DNA from: Burkholderia sp. LMG 13014 | Lineage (GTDB): Bacteria > Pseudomonadota > Gammaproteobacteria > Burkholderiales > Burkholderiaceae | Direction of reading: 5' to 3' | Length of the DNA stretch: 45,249 bases | Assembly: GCF_905232215.1 (NCBI RefSeq) | Contig: NZ_CAJNKE010000013.1 | Coordinates: 1-45,249, forward strand | Part shown: piece by piece, positions 24,351 through 32,263 of the stretch | Position numbering within the stretch: position 1 is the first letter of the stretch | Layout: every line of letters starts with the position of its first letter | Notes under the pieces: generated by a model | The model's input: only the letters and a program-made list of their open reading frames with translations | Told to the model about the DNA's origin: nothing | Databases searched by the model: none | Program-made: the position numbers and the translations under genes

Positions 24351-24697
24351 ACGTTACGCGCTTTCGCGACGCGCCCGAATACTTCCCGCCGAATCACTTC
24401 GGGATGCAATGCGTGCGCCTGCAAGGGCGCGAGGCAGGTCCGGCCGAATCGCTCTGGCTCGGTGTGTCGACGATCGAGCCGGGCGGGCACACGACGATGG
24501 ACGGGGCCGGCGTCGAGAAGCATTACGTCGTGCTGGAAGGCCGGGTGTGCGTGAGCACGGACGGTGTCGAAGCCGAATTGCAACCGTTCGATTCGTGCCG
24601 CCTCGCGCCGGATGAGCGGCGTTCGCTGCACAACCGCTCGGACCGCCCTGCGAGGATCCTGCTCGCGATGCCGTTCGCGCGCCCCCCGCGCGACTAG
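24347..24697 (+). CDS. Small cupin-domain protein
   Basis: A 116-residue single cupin whose start overlaps the stop of the MDR gene (ATGA), so the two are translationally coupled. Cupin motif 1 is recognisable (GGHTTMDGAGVEKHYVVLEG) with His, Glu and His candidates for metal binding, and motif 2 is reduced to the SLHN region. It is the last gene of the ring-cleavage operon and converges with the LacI gene. It may be an isomerase, a decarboxylase or an accessory metal protein; no activity is assigned. Confidence 0.82.
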   Translation: MNVTRFRDAPEYFPPNHFGMQCVRLQGREAGPAESLWLGVSTIEPGGHTTMDGAGVEKHYVVLEGRVCVSTDGVEAELQPFDSCRLAPDERRSLHNRSDRPARILLAMPFARPPRD

Positions 24698-24738
24698 CTA
24701 CGGCCGCATGCTCGGTGTCCGGCGGATCGGGCAACGCG

Positions 24739-25803
24739 TCAGCTCGAGCGCGCCTGACTGCCTGCGGTTCGAGGTGCGCCGGTCGACCCGCGTACCACCA
24801 GTTCAGGCGCCAGCGTGATGCGCAGCGGCGCCTTGCCCGGCGTGGCGATCATGCCGAGCAACAGGCGTGCGGCCTGCCTGCCCATCTCGTGATGCTGGAT
24901 TCGTAGCGTCGTCAGCGACGGATTCAGCATGTCGAGCAGCGGCATGTCGTTGTGCCCGATCACCGAGATGTCCTTCGGGCAATCGATCCGCCGCTCCGCA
25001 AACACGTCGTAGCAACCGAGCGCGATCAAATCGTTCGCCGCGATGATGGCGGTCACGTCTCGATGCGCATCGAGCATTTGGGCGCACGCGGCGCGCCCGG
25101 CCTCGCGCGTGAACTCGTTTGCTTCGACGACGACATTCGCCGAGAGACTGTGCTGCTGGGTGGCAATCTGGAAGCCCTGCAGTCGCGACAGGCCGGTCGC
25201 CAGCCGCTCCGGCCCGGACAGATGTGCGATACGGGTATGGCCAAGCCCGACCAGATGCTCGACCGCAAGTCGCATCGACAGAAAGTCGTCGTTGACGACT
25301 TCGGGTACGCGGCCGCCTTCTTCGCCGCGATTGACCAGCACGACCGGCACGCCATCGAGGATACAGCGTCGCACGAGCGGATCCTGCCGTGCGGCAGTCG
25401 CGAGTACCAGACCGTCGACCTGACGCTCGAGCATTTGCTCAAGCATACGCTCCTGATCCTTGGGCTTGCCGACGATGTTCGCGATCAACACGCCGTAGCC
25501 TTCCGCCGCGAGTTCCTGCTCGATCCCGCAAACCATGGGCGGAAACACCGGGTTCGAGATGTCGGGCAGACATACGCCGATCACCTTCGATTGCCCCCCG
25601 CGCAGTGCGGCTGCGAGCCGATTCTGGCGATACCCGAGTGATTTGGCCGCAGCGAGCACGCGCCGCACGACCTCATCTCCGATCAGGTGGCGTGTGGCCG
25701 GGTTGAGCACGCGCGAGACCGTCGACGCATTGACGGACGCCGCTGCGGCGACTTCTCGAATCGTGACGCGGACGGTGCCGCGTGCTTCGGAGGATTGGCT
25801 CAT
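24739..25803 (-). CDS. LacI/GalR-family transcriptional repressor
   Basis: A 354-residue regulator. The helix-turn-helix VTIREVAAAASVNASTVSRV is at about 13-32, followed by the hinge helix NRLAAALRGG and a periplasmic-binding-protein-like effector domain (IGVCLPDISNP to the C-terminus). It is convergent with the dioxygenase operon and divergent from the ABC importer. Near-identical LacI-type operators stand before both operons, and a variant (25839-25854) lies about 40 bases upstream of its own ATG, so autoregulation is likely. The inducer should be the importer's cargo or a derivative. Confidence 0.93.
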   Translation of the reverse strand: MSQSSEARGTVRVTIREVAAAASVNASTVSRVLNPATRHLIGDEVVRRVLAAAKSLGYRQNRLAAALRGGQSKVIGVCLPDISNPVFPPMVCGIEQELAAEGYGVLIANIVGKPKDQERMLEQMLERQVDGLVLATAARQDPLVRRCILDGVPVVLVNRGEEGGRVPEVVNDDFLSMRLAVEHLVGLGHTRIAHLSGPERLATGLSRLQGFQIATQQHSLSANVVVEANEFTREAGRAACAQMLDAHRDVTAIIAANDLIALGCYDVFAERRIDCPKDISVIGHNDMPLLDMLNPSLTTLRIQHHEMGRQAARLLLGMIATPGKAPLRITLAPELVVRGSTGAPRTAGSQARSS

Positions 25804-25838
25804 GGAACCTGCCGGGGAATAGGGATCCGATTGTATCG

Positions 25839-25854
25839 ATGCAATGGGTTGCGA
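25839..25854. promoter_or_regulatory. Variant LacI-type operator at the repressor gene
   Basis: GATGCAATGGGTTGCG keeps the outer GCAA/TTGC arms of the operator but has a changed centre (TGGG). It is 36-51 bases upstream of the LacI-family start codon, well placed for autoregulation. It is weaker than the consensus sites. Confidence 0.5.
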
Positions 25855-25899
25855 TCAATGTTGCAGGTAAAACCCTAATGTTTTCAGGACTAAACCTCA

Positions 25900-25927
25900 T
25901 TGACAGCCCAATTCCCTTGGGTAGGAT
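25900..25927 (+). promoter_or_regulatory. Predicted promoter of the ABC importer operon
   Basis: A perfect -35 TTGACA (25900-25905), a 16-base spacer and TAGGAT (25922-25927) as -10. An operator variant starts two bases later, over the expected transcription start, consistent with repression. Confidence 0.6.
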
Positions 25928-25928
25928 G

Positions 25929-25942
25929 TGCATACGTTTGCA
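25929..25942. promoter_or_regulatory. Variant LacI-type operator over the importer transcription start
   Basis: TGCATACGTTTGCA has the TGCA/TGCA ends and central ACG of the operator with two changes from the core GCAAACGGTTGC. Its position just after the predicted -10 fits a repressor site. Confidence 0.5.
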
Positions 25943-26102
25943 TTGAATTAAATCATATAAATGACGTAACCGGTCGAGCCGTTGCGAGAGTCGACGAAAC
26001 CCGCGGCGGTCGGGTAGACAGAAACGCGGAAAAATGCGGGTCGATTGAAAGGGGAGGCATGGAGCGCCGGAGCGTTGCATGGCCACCTTTTTGTCTGGAT
26101 TT

Positions 26103-26118
26103 ATGCAAACGGTTGCAT
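26103..26118. promoter_or_regulatory. LacI-type operator, ATGCAAACGGTTGCAT, before the ABC importer
   Basis: Identical over all 16 bases to the site at 20665-20680. It lies 68 bases ahead of the substrate-binding protein gene and 175 bases from the variant site over the promoter, which would allow looping. Confidence 0.8.
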
Positions 26119-26185
26119 TGGGTCGCCCCAGATGCCACGCCGGCAAGCGGTGTGGCCAACGTGAACGACGGACAGGAGGCAGTGG

Positions 26186-27196
26186 ATGGAGACGAACCTT
26201 AAACCCGAGCGCAAGACGGCACGCAGGCGGGCCGCGATGTGCATCGTCACCGCGTCGGTGGCGGCGATCGGCATCGCTCATGGCGCGAGTGCGTTGGCGG
26301 CGAACGAAACGATCGCCGCCTTCTACAAGAACCAGGTCGATCCGCATTTCGCGCTCGTGCGCGCTGGCGTCGACGCCGAGGCGAAGCAGCTCGGCGTGTC
26401 GGTCACGCACTACGCGCCGACGCGCCCGAACGATCTCGGCGAGCAACTGAGCGAGCTGGAAGACGTCGGCGTGAAGAAGCCGAACGCCGTGCTGTTCATG
26501 GGCGTGAATCCGCACGGCGTCGTGCCCGCGATCCAGAAGATCAACGCGGTCGGCATTCCGGTCGTCAACTACAACGATCGCGTGGCGGGCGGAAAGTTCT
26601 CGTCGGTCGTCGTCGCGGACGATTACAACCTCGGGCTCGACGTCGCGCGATACCTGTTCAAGAGCCTCGGCGGCAAGGGCAATGTCGTGATCCTCGAGGG
26701 CGTGAAAGGCTCGACGACGAGCGACGAGCGCGTGCGCGGGTTCAGGAAGGCCCTTCAGGAATTTCCGGACGTTCACCTGCTTGCGTCGCAGCCGGCGAAC
26801 TATCAGCGGCTGCAGGCGCTGCAGGTGATGGAAAACCTGATCCAGTCGAATCCGAAGATCGACGGCGTGCTCGCAGCCGCAGACGTGATGGCGATGGGCG
26901 CGATCGAAGCCCTCGAGGCTGCGGGCCAGAAGCAGGTGAAGGTCGTCGGTATCGGCGGTGTGCCCGAATCGGTGAAGGCGATCAAGGAAGGGCGCCTGCT
27001 TGCGACCGCCGAATTCAACGGCTTCAAGATGGGCTGCATCGCGACGATGGCCGCGGTCCGCACGCTGCGGAAAGAACCCGTACCCGACACGGTGCTGATC
27101 AAGGGCATCGTGATCGACAAGACGAACTATGCACCGTTCGAGCTACCGGGCAATCAGCGTCAATGCCCGGCGTGGAACGACGTGGCCAGCAAGTGA
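26186..27196 (+). CDS. Sugar-type ABC transporter substrate-binding protein (Peripla_BP_4)
   Basis: A 336-residue periplasmic binding protein of the ribose/xylose class. The signal peptide is long, with an Arg-rich start and a hydrophobic stretch at about 17-38 ending ASALA. The mature part starts with ETIAAFYKNQVDPHF and has typical segments such as NDRVAGG, RVRGFRKALQEFP, DGVLAAADVMAMGAIEAL and the VVGIGG strand. ATG 26186 follows CAGGAGG. It delivers its ligand to the permeases encoded downstream. The ligand may be a sugar, a cyclitol or a sugar-like aromatic derivative; the ring-cleavage genes under the same operators argue against a plain pentose or hexose. Confidence 0.92.
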   Translation: METNLKPERKTARRRAAMCIVTASVAAIGIAHGASALAANETIAAFYKNQVDPHFALVRAGVDAEAKQLGVSVTHYAPTRPNDLGEQLSELEDVGVKKPNAVLFMGVNPHGVVPAIQKINAVGIPVVNYNDRVAGGKFSSVVVADDYNLGLDVARYLFKSLGGKGNVVILEGVKGSTTSDERVRGFRKALQEFPDVHLLASQPANYQRLQALQVMENLIQSNPKIDGVLAAADVMAMGAIEALEAAGQKQVKVVGIGGVPESVKAIKEGRLLATAEFNGFKMGCIATMAAVRTLRKEPVPDTVLIKGIVIDKTNYAPFELPGNQRQCPAWNDVASK

Positions 27197-27289
27197 CGCG
27201 GCCCGCCGGGCCTGTCGCGAGTCGGCGACCCGGCTGTCGCCCGACGCCCGACGCACGGCGGTCCGCCGCACAGCACCGTGGAGATGAAC

Positions 27290-28795
27290 ATGGAAATCTC
27301 GACCGAGCGCGTTCCGCGTCTCGAATTACGCAAGATCTGCAAGAATTTTCCTGGCGTGGCTGCACTGACCGACGTCGACCTGACGTTGTATCCGGGCGAA
27401 GTGCACATGCTGCTCGGCGAGAACGGCGCCGGAAAATCGTCGTTGATGAAGGTGTTGTTCGGCGCCTACCGCGCCGATAGCGGCGAAATCCGCTACGACG
27501 GCATGCCGGTCGCGATCGAATCGCCGACCGACGCGAAGCGCCTCGGCATCGCGGTGATTTTCCAGGAATTCTCGCTCGTGCCGCATCTGTCGATCGCGCA
27601 GAACATCTATCTCGGCCGCGAGCCGCGCAACCGCTTCGGCCTCGTCGATCACCGACGCATGCATGCTGACGCCGCCGCCGTGCTTGCGCAACTCGGGCTC
27701 GCGTACGACACACGGGCCCATGCTGCGGACCTCGGCGTTGCGCAGCAGCAGATGGTCGAGATCGCGAAAGCGCTGTCGCACGACGCGCGCGTGCTCGTAA
27801 TGGATGAACCGACCGCTGCAATCTCGGACAGGGAAGCCGATGCGCTGTTCACGGTCGTGCATCGCCTGCGCGACGCGGGCGTTGCGATCGTCTACATCTC
27901 GCATCGGATGAAGGAAGTGTTCGATCTCGGCGATCGCGTGACGGTCCTGCGCGACGGCCGCCTGGTCACGTCGATGCCGGCCGCCGACGCGACCGCCGAC
28001 GAGTTGATCGCGCTGATGGTCGGGCGCAAGGTCGGCACGGTATATCAGCGCCGCTACTTCGGCGCGTGCGGCGAGATTGCGCTCGACGTGCGCGACCTGA
28101 CGACGTCGACCGGCGTGAACGGCGTCGACATGCAGGTGCGCTGCGGCGAGATCGTAGGATTGTCGGGACTGGTCGGTGCCGGGCGGACGGAGGTCGCGCG
28201 CGCTGTGATCGGCGCCGACCCGATCCAGGGCGGTTGCGTTGAGATCTTCGGCGAAGCTGTGTTGGGTGGCCCGCACCAGGTGGTCAAACGCGGCGTGGCC
28301 CTGATTCCGGAAAATCGCAAGCAGGAAGGTCTTGCACTGCGCCGCTCGGTGCACGAGAACCTGCTCGTGTCGAGTCTGTGGCGCCTGTTCCCGACAGGCT
28401 GGTATCGCCCGGCTCGCGCACGGCAAGCGACACGCGGCCTGATCGACACGCTGCGGATCGCACCGGGCGATCCGGCAAAACGCGCGCGCAACCTGAGTGG
28501 CGGCAACCAGCAGAAGATCGTGATCGGCAAGTGGCTCAACGCGAACTGCCGCCTGTACATCTTCGACGAGCCGACGCGCGGGATCGATATCGGTGCGAAG
28601 ACCGAGATCTTCAATCTGATCGAGCGGCTGGTCGAGGAGGGCGCGGCGGTCCTGCTGATCAGCTCGGAACTGTCGGAAATCGTGCACGTCTGCGACCGCG
28701 CATACGTGATGCGCGACGGCGCGATTTCGGGCGAGCTGCCGCGTGAACGGTTGAGCGAACAAAGCATTCTGGGTCTGGCAATGCACGGAGGTTGA
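27290..28795 (+). CDS. Sugar ABC transporter ATP-binding protein (RbsA/MglA type, two NBDs)
   Basis: A 501-residue double ATPase. NBD1 has the Walker A GENGAGKSS and Walker B VLVMDEPTAAISD, with the signature replaced by LGVAQQQM. NBD2 has the degenerate Walker A GLVGAGRTE, the signature LSGGNQQK and Walker B LYIFDEPTRGID. This asymmetric pattern is normal for the RbsA/MglA family. ATG 27290 is chosen since GTGGAG ends six bases ahead. It powers import together with the two permeases that follow. Confidence 0.94.
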   Translation: MEISTERVPRLELRKICKNFPGVAALTDVDLTLYPGEVHMLLGENGAGKSSLMKVLFGAYRADSGEIRYDGMPVAIESPTDAKRLGIAVIFQEFSLVPHLSIAQNIYLGREPRNRFGLVDHRRMHADAAAVLAQLGLAYDTRAHAADLGVAQQQMVEIAKALSHDARVLVMDEPTAAISDREADALFTVVHRLRDAGVAIVYISHRMKEVFDLGDRVTVLRDGRLVTSMPAADATADELIALMVGRKVGTVYQRRYFGACGEIALDVRDLTTSTGVNGVDMQVRCGEIVGLSGLVGAGRTEVARAVIGADPIQGGCVEIFGEAVLGGPHQVVKRGVALIPENRKQEGLALRRSVHENLLVSSLWRLFPTGWYRPARARQATRGLIDTLRIAPGDPAKRARNLSGGNQQKIVIGKWLNANCRLYIFDEPTRGIDIGAKTEIFNLIERLVEEGAAVLLISSELSEIVHVCDRAYVMRDGAISGELPRERLSEQSILGLAMHGG

Positions 28796-28797
28796 CG

Positions 28798-29778
28798 ATG
28801 TCGATTGAAACGAAAAGTAATGGCAGGGATCCGGCGGCGCGGCCCAAACGGCCGCTCCCTTCGATCGTGTGGGCCAGTGTCGCGCTGGTCGCCGCGGCGA
28901 CGTTCGGCGTACAGGGTTTCGCGTCGCGCGCGAATCTGGTCGACGTCGGCCTCCAGGTCTCGATCCTCGTGATGATCGCGATGCCGATGACCCTGGTGAT
29001 TCTGAGCGAGGGGCTCGACCTGTCGGTCGGCGCATTGCTGAGCCTCAGCGGTGTCGTGTTCGCGCAGTCGCTCGGCGCGGGTGCCGGCATCGGTGTCGCG
29101 CTCGGCGCGGCCGCGGCGGTCGGTATCGCGATCGGCTTCCTGAACGGCACGCTCGTCGCGCGGCTGGGTCTGCCGCCGTTCGTCGTGACCCTCGGCACGC
29201 TCGGCGTCGCGCACGGTGTTGCACTCGTGATGACCGACGGTAACGCGGTGGTCGTGGCGAATCCGGCCGTTGGCGCGCTTTACGGGTCGTCGGTACTCGG
29301 GGCTCCATTTCCGATTGCCTGCGCGCTCGCGGCATACGCAGTCACGCATCTGCTGCTCTACCACACGCGGTTTGGAGCCTACGTGTTCGCGATCGGCGGC
29401 AACCGCGACGCACTCACGCTGGCGGGCGTGCGTGCCCGTCTCTACCACATCGCGATCTACGTGATGAGCGGTCTGTTCGCGGGCCTTGCTTCGCTGCTGC
29501 TCGTCGGCCGTATGAATGCGGCCGAGCCGAATGCTGCAATCGGGATGGAATTCGACGCGATCGCGGCAGTGGTCCTCGGCGGTACGTCGTTCGAACGCGG
29601 AGAAGGGTGGTTGCCCGGTACAGCGATCGGCGTATTGACGATCGGCGTGCTGCGCAATGCCCTCAACCTGATTGGAATCGAATCGTCGTTGCAGGTCGTG
29701 ACGATCGGTTTGCTGGTCCTCGCGGTCGTCGTTATCGACAGCGTCCGGAAATCTCGTGTCGCAGGAGCACAAGCATGA
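28798..29778 (+). CDS. Sugar ABC transporter permease (RbsC type), subunit 1
   Basis: A 326-residue inner-membrane protein with eight or more hydrophobic segments and family stretches such as LSEGLDLSVGALLSLSGVV, LGLPPFVVTLGTLG and FAIGGNRDALTLAGV. ATG 28798 follows CGGAGG by six bases. Its stop overlaps the start of the second permease. Two distinct permeases imply a heterodimeric channel, not the homodimer of the ribose system. Confidence 0.92.
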   Translation: MSIETKSNGRDPAARPKRPLPSIVWASVALVAAATFGVQGFASRANLVDVGLQVSILVMIAMPMTLVILSEGLDLSVGALLSLSGVVFAQSLGAGAGIGVALGAAAAVGIAIGFLNGTLVARLGLPPFVVTLGTLGVAHGVALVMTDGNAVVVANPAVGALYGSSVLGAPFPIACALAAYAVTHLLLYHTRFGAYVFAIGGNRDALTLAGVRARLYHIAIYVMSGLFAGLASLLLVGRMNAAEPNAAIGMEFDAIAAVVLGGTSFERGEGWLPGTAIGVLTIGVLRNALNLIGIESSLQVVTIGLLVLAVVVIDSVRKSRVAGAQA

Positions 29779-30782
29779 GTACACGGAATCAATCTCCGTT
29801 CGTGGTGGCGCGCGTCATCGGCGTCGATCGCCGCAGCCGGCTTTCTGAAGACACGACCGCACTGATCGGTCGCGCGCTGTTTGTCTGCGTCATCGCGATT
29901 GCACTCGCATTCGCGTCGGACAGCTTCGCTACGTCCGCCAACCTGCTGAACGTGCTGAGGCAGGCCAGTCTGATGTTCCTCCTTGCGTCGGGGCTCACGA
30001 TCGTGATCCTGTCTGGCGGATTCGACCTGTCCATTGCAGCGAATCTCACCCTGTCCGCGTGTCTGGCAGCGGGTGCGATGAAAGCCGGTGTCTCGCCGTG
30101 GCTGGCGGTCGCAGTCTCGATGTCGTGCGGGGCGTCGATCGGGCTGCTGAACGGATTGGCGGTCACGTTCCTGCGGCTGCCGCCGTTCCTCGCGACCTAC
30201 GGGATGCTGTGGGTCGTGCAGGGGCTCGCGTTTCACTACATGGGCGGAAACGAGATCTTTGGCTTCCCGGCCGGCTTTCGCGCTCTCGGCACCGGGTTCT
30301 GGTGGGGCGTGCCGATTCCGGTCTACATGATGCTTCTCGTGCTGATCGTCGGCTCGGTCGTTACCGCCCGCCTGAACATCGGTCGCGAGATTTATGCGAT
30401 CGGGTCCAATCCGGAAGTCGCACGCCTGTCCGGGATTCCGGTGCGCCGACGGCGGATCGCGGTGTATACGCTCAGCGGCCTGATGGCCGGGATTGCCGCG
30501 GTGGTCTATCTCGCGCGCGTGAATGCGGCCGATTCGGCGATGGGGGATCCGATCCTGTTGCCAGCGATCGCGGCGATCCTGATCGGCGGCGCGTCGCTGT
30601 TCGGCGGGACCGGCACCTTGCTCGGTACGCTGTTCGGCTGCCTGACGCTCGCGCTCGTCATCGACGGGATGAACCTGCTGAACCTAAACGCGAACCTGCA
30701 GCCGCTCGTTGTCGGCGCGGTGCTGCTGGTGGCGGTGCTTACCGACGCGATCGGTCGCCGGCATGCCGAGCGGATCGGCTGA
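29775..30782 (+). CDS. Sugar ABC transporter permease (RbsC type), subunit 2
   Basis: A 335-residue membrane protein of the same family as the preceding gene, with ILSGGFDLSIAANLTLSACL, LRLPPFLATYGMLWVVQGLA and AIGSNPEVARLSGIPVRRRR. It starts at ATG 29775, overlapping the previous stop by four bases. It completes the importer: binding protein, double ATPase and two permeases. No sugar kinase or isomerase follows. Confidence 0.92.
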   Translation: MSTRNQSPFVVARVIGVDRRSRLSEDTTALIGRALFVCVIAIALAFASDSFATSANLLNVLRQASLMFLLASGLTIVILSGGFDLSIAANLTLSACLAAGAMKAGVSPWLAVAVSMSCGASIGLLNGLAVTFLRLPPFLATYGMLWVVQGLAFHYMGGNEIFGFPAGFRALGTGFWWGVPIPVYMMLLVLIVGSVVTARLNIGREIYAIGSNPEVARLSGIPVRRRRIAVYTLSGLMAGIAAVVYLARVNAADSAMGDPILLPAIAAILIGGASLFGGTGTLLGTLFGCLTLALVIDGMNLLNLNANLQPLVVGAVLLVAVLTDAIGRRHAERIG

Positions 30783-30867
30783 CGGTGCCGAAGTACCGCC
30801 TGCCCAACGAAAACAAAGAGACGATTTGACAAGCGGCGGGACTTTTCGGCGACGGTCTCCGACCGAA

Positions 30868-30877
30868 TTGTCCTTAA
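30868..30877 (+). promoter_or_regulatory. Repeated decamer TTGTCCTTAA (copy 1)
   Basis: The same ten bases occur at 34137-34146. Both lie in non-coding DNA upstream of genes of the exported module (porin here, acetamidase there). This could be a shared promoter or activator element, but two copies may be chance. Confidence 0.25.
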
Positions 30878-31048
30878 GATGAAATCGAAATGACCGGCAT
30901 CAACCGGTCAGCTCAGGCGGCAAATCAGCTCGGCTTTCGTCACGGTTCATCGCCGAAATGACCCGATAAATGCTTAGTCATGCAAAGCAAATAAGACGTC
31001 CCGTTCAGGGGTATCCGGTATCAAAAGACCGAAATGGAGGGGTAGACA

Positions 31049-32161
31049 GTGGTGGAGATGAGGAAAGCAACGATCGCGGCGCTGATCGGTGTGGCGTTCA
31101 GCGGATCGGCTTTCGCGCAGAGCAGTATCACGCTCTCCGGGAAGATCGATAACGGCCTGACTTACGTGACGAACGAAGGCGGGCATCACAACTTCAAGAT
31201 GGACAGCGGCGTGCTGTTCCCAAACCTCTGGATCATGTCGGGTGCGGAAGAGTTGGGCGGCGGTTACCGGGCGGTGTTCAAGCTGTCGTCGCTGTACAAC
31301 CTGAACAACGGGCAGCTGAACCAGCCCAACACGTTGTTCGGTCAACAGGCGTATGTCGGCGTACAGACGCCTTACGGCATGATCACGCTGGGTAACCAGT
31401 TCGACTTTACCGCCGAATTTCTGGCACCGCTCAACGTGAGTTCGGCTGGCAGCGGCTATGCCATTCACCTCGGTGACTTCGATCGCACGAACAACGACCG
31501 CTTGAAGAACGCGATCAAGTATATGAGCCCGACGTGGGGTGGATTCCAGTTCGGTGCGATGTACGGGTTCAGCAACACCCCCGGCAGCTTCCATGACGGT
31601 AGCGGCTGGAGCGCAGGCCTGCAATACACGAACGGGCCGCTGACGCTCGCGACCATGTACACGTTTGTCGCAACGCCGACGATCGATCCGTACGCGCAGA
31701 TCGGGGTGCATTCGTTCTTCGGTCTCCCCGTGGCGACCGGGTCGGGCGACAGCGTCACCGACGCGGCACCGAATTTCCAGATCCGCTCGCTCGGTACGCT
31801 CGGCGTCGGCGGGTCGTATGCGATCGGCAACGTCACGTTGTACGCGGACTACACCAATACGGTTCTGAGGTTTCAGGACGCGAAGTCGGTCATGAACGTC
31901 TACGAAGGCGGTGCGACGTGGCAGGTGACGCCCGCGTTCCAGCTCGTCGGCGGTTATCAGCACACGAGCTTCGAAGCGCACGCGTGGAACCAGGTCACGG
32001 CCGCGGCGCTGTATTCGCTGTCGAAGCGGACGACGGTCTACCTGTCGTCCGACTACCTGAAGGCATCCGCGGGCGTGGATGCGGTGATCGGCGCAAGCTT
32101 CGCGCCGGCGCCGACCGGCCACCAGGCGGATATCCGGGTTGGCTTCGCACACACGTTCTAA
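31049..32161 (+). CDS. Gram-negative porin (OmpC-like, Porin_4 type), copy 2
   Basis: A 370-residue outer-membrane porin. GTG 31049 is preferred because GGAGGGG ends six bases upstream; ATG 31058 has no well-placed site. The signal peptide ends GSAFA before QSSITLSG. Other marks are ELGGGYRAVFKL, LFGQQAYVGVQ, GMITLGNQFD and the terminal F in GFAHTF. It stands between the ABC importer operon and genes for exported proteins, so it likely supplies outer-membrane entry for the importer's cargo. That pairing is inference. Confidence 0.92.
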   Translation: MVEMRKATIAALIGVAFSGSAFAQSSITLSGKIDNGLTYVTNEGGHHNFKMDSGVLFPNLWIMSGAEELGGGYRAVFKLSSLYNLNNGQLNQPNTLFGQQAYVGVQTPYGMITLGNQFDFTAEFLAPLNVSSAGSGYAIHLGDFDRTNNDRLKNAIKYMSPTWGGFQFGAMYGFSNTPGSFHDGSGWSAGLQYTNGPLTLATMYTFVATPTIDPYAQIGVHSFFGLPVATGSGDSVTDAAPNFQIRSLGTLGVGGSYAIGNVTLYADYTNTVLRFQDAKSVMNVYEGGATWQVTPAFQLVGGYQHTSFEAHAWNQVTAAALYSLSKRTTVYLSSDYLKASAGVDAVIGASFAPAPTGHQADIRVGFAHTF

Positions 32162-32181
32162 CCGAATGGCGTGCCGTTCTG

Positions 32182-32235
32182 CCGACAGGGTGTCGGCGGG
32201 CCGCCGAAGCTTCTTGACCCGGGGCGTCCCGGGTC
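32182..32235 (+). other. Two hairpins between porin and beta-propeller genes
   Basis: CCGACA-GGG-TGTCGG (32182-32196) is followed by GACCCGGG-GCGT-CCCGGGTC (32216-32235, a perfect 8-bp stem with a 4-base loop). Neither has a T-run. Lying just before the AAGGAGGAG ribosome site of the next gene, they may partly terminate, or protect the abundant porin mRNA from 3' decay, lowering expression of the downstream gene. Confidence 0.45.
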
Positions 32236-32263
32236 TGTCAATGAGTACAAGGAGGAGTCAATC

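Larger units (their letters stand above)
25804..26185. other. Divergent regulatory region between lacI-type gene and ABC importer
   Basis: No credible gene in 382 bases. It holds the repressor's own operator variant, a sigma70-type promoter toward the importer, an operator variant just after the -10, the perfect operator at 26103-26118 and the ribosome site GGACAGGAGG before the importer gene. The long leader of about 240 bases is unusual for a simple repressor-controlled promoter. Confidence 0.65.

Noticed and set aside
28054-29784. 576-codon minus-strand frame opposite the ABC importer genes
   Set aside because: It is antisense to clear ATPase and permease genes and lacks motifs; its composition (Arg, Asp, His) is that of an antisense frame.
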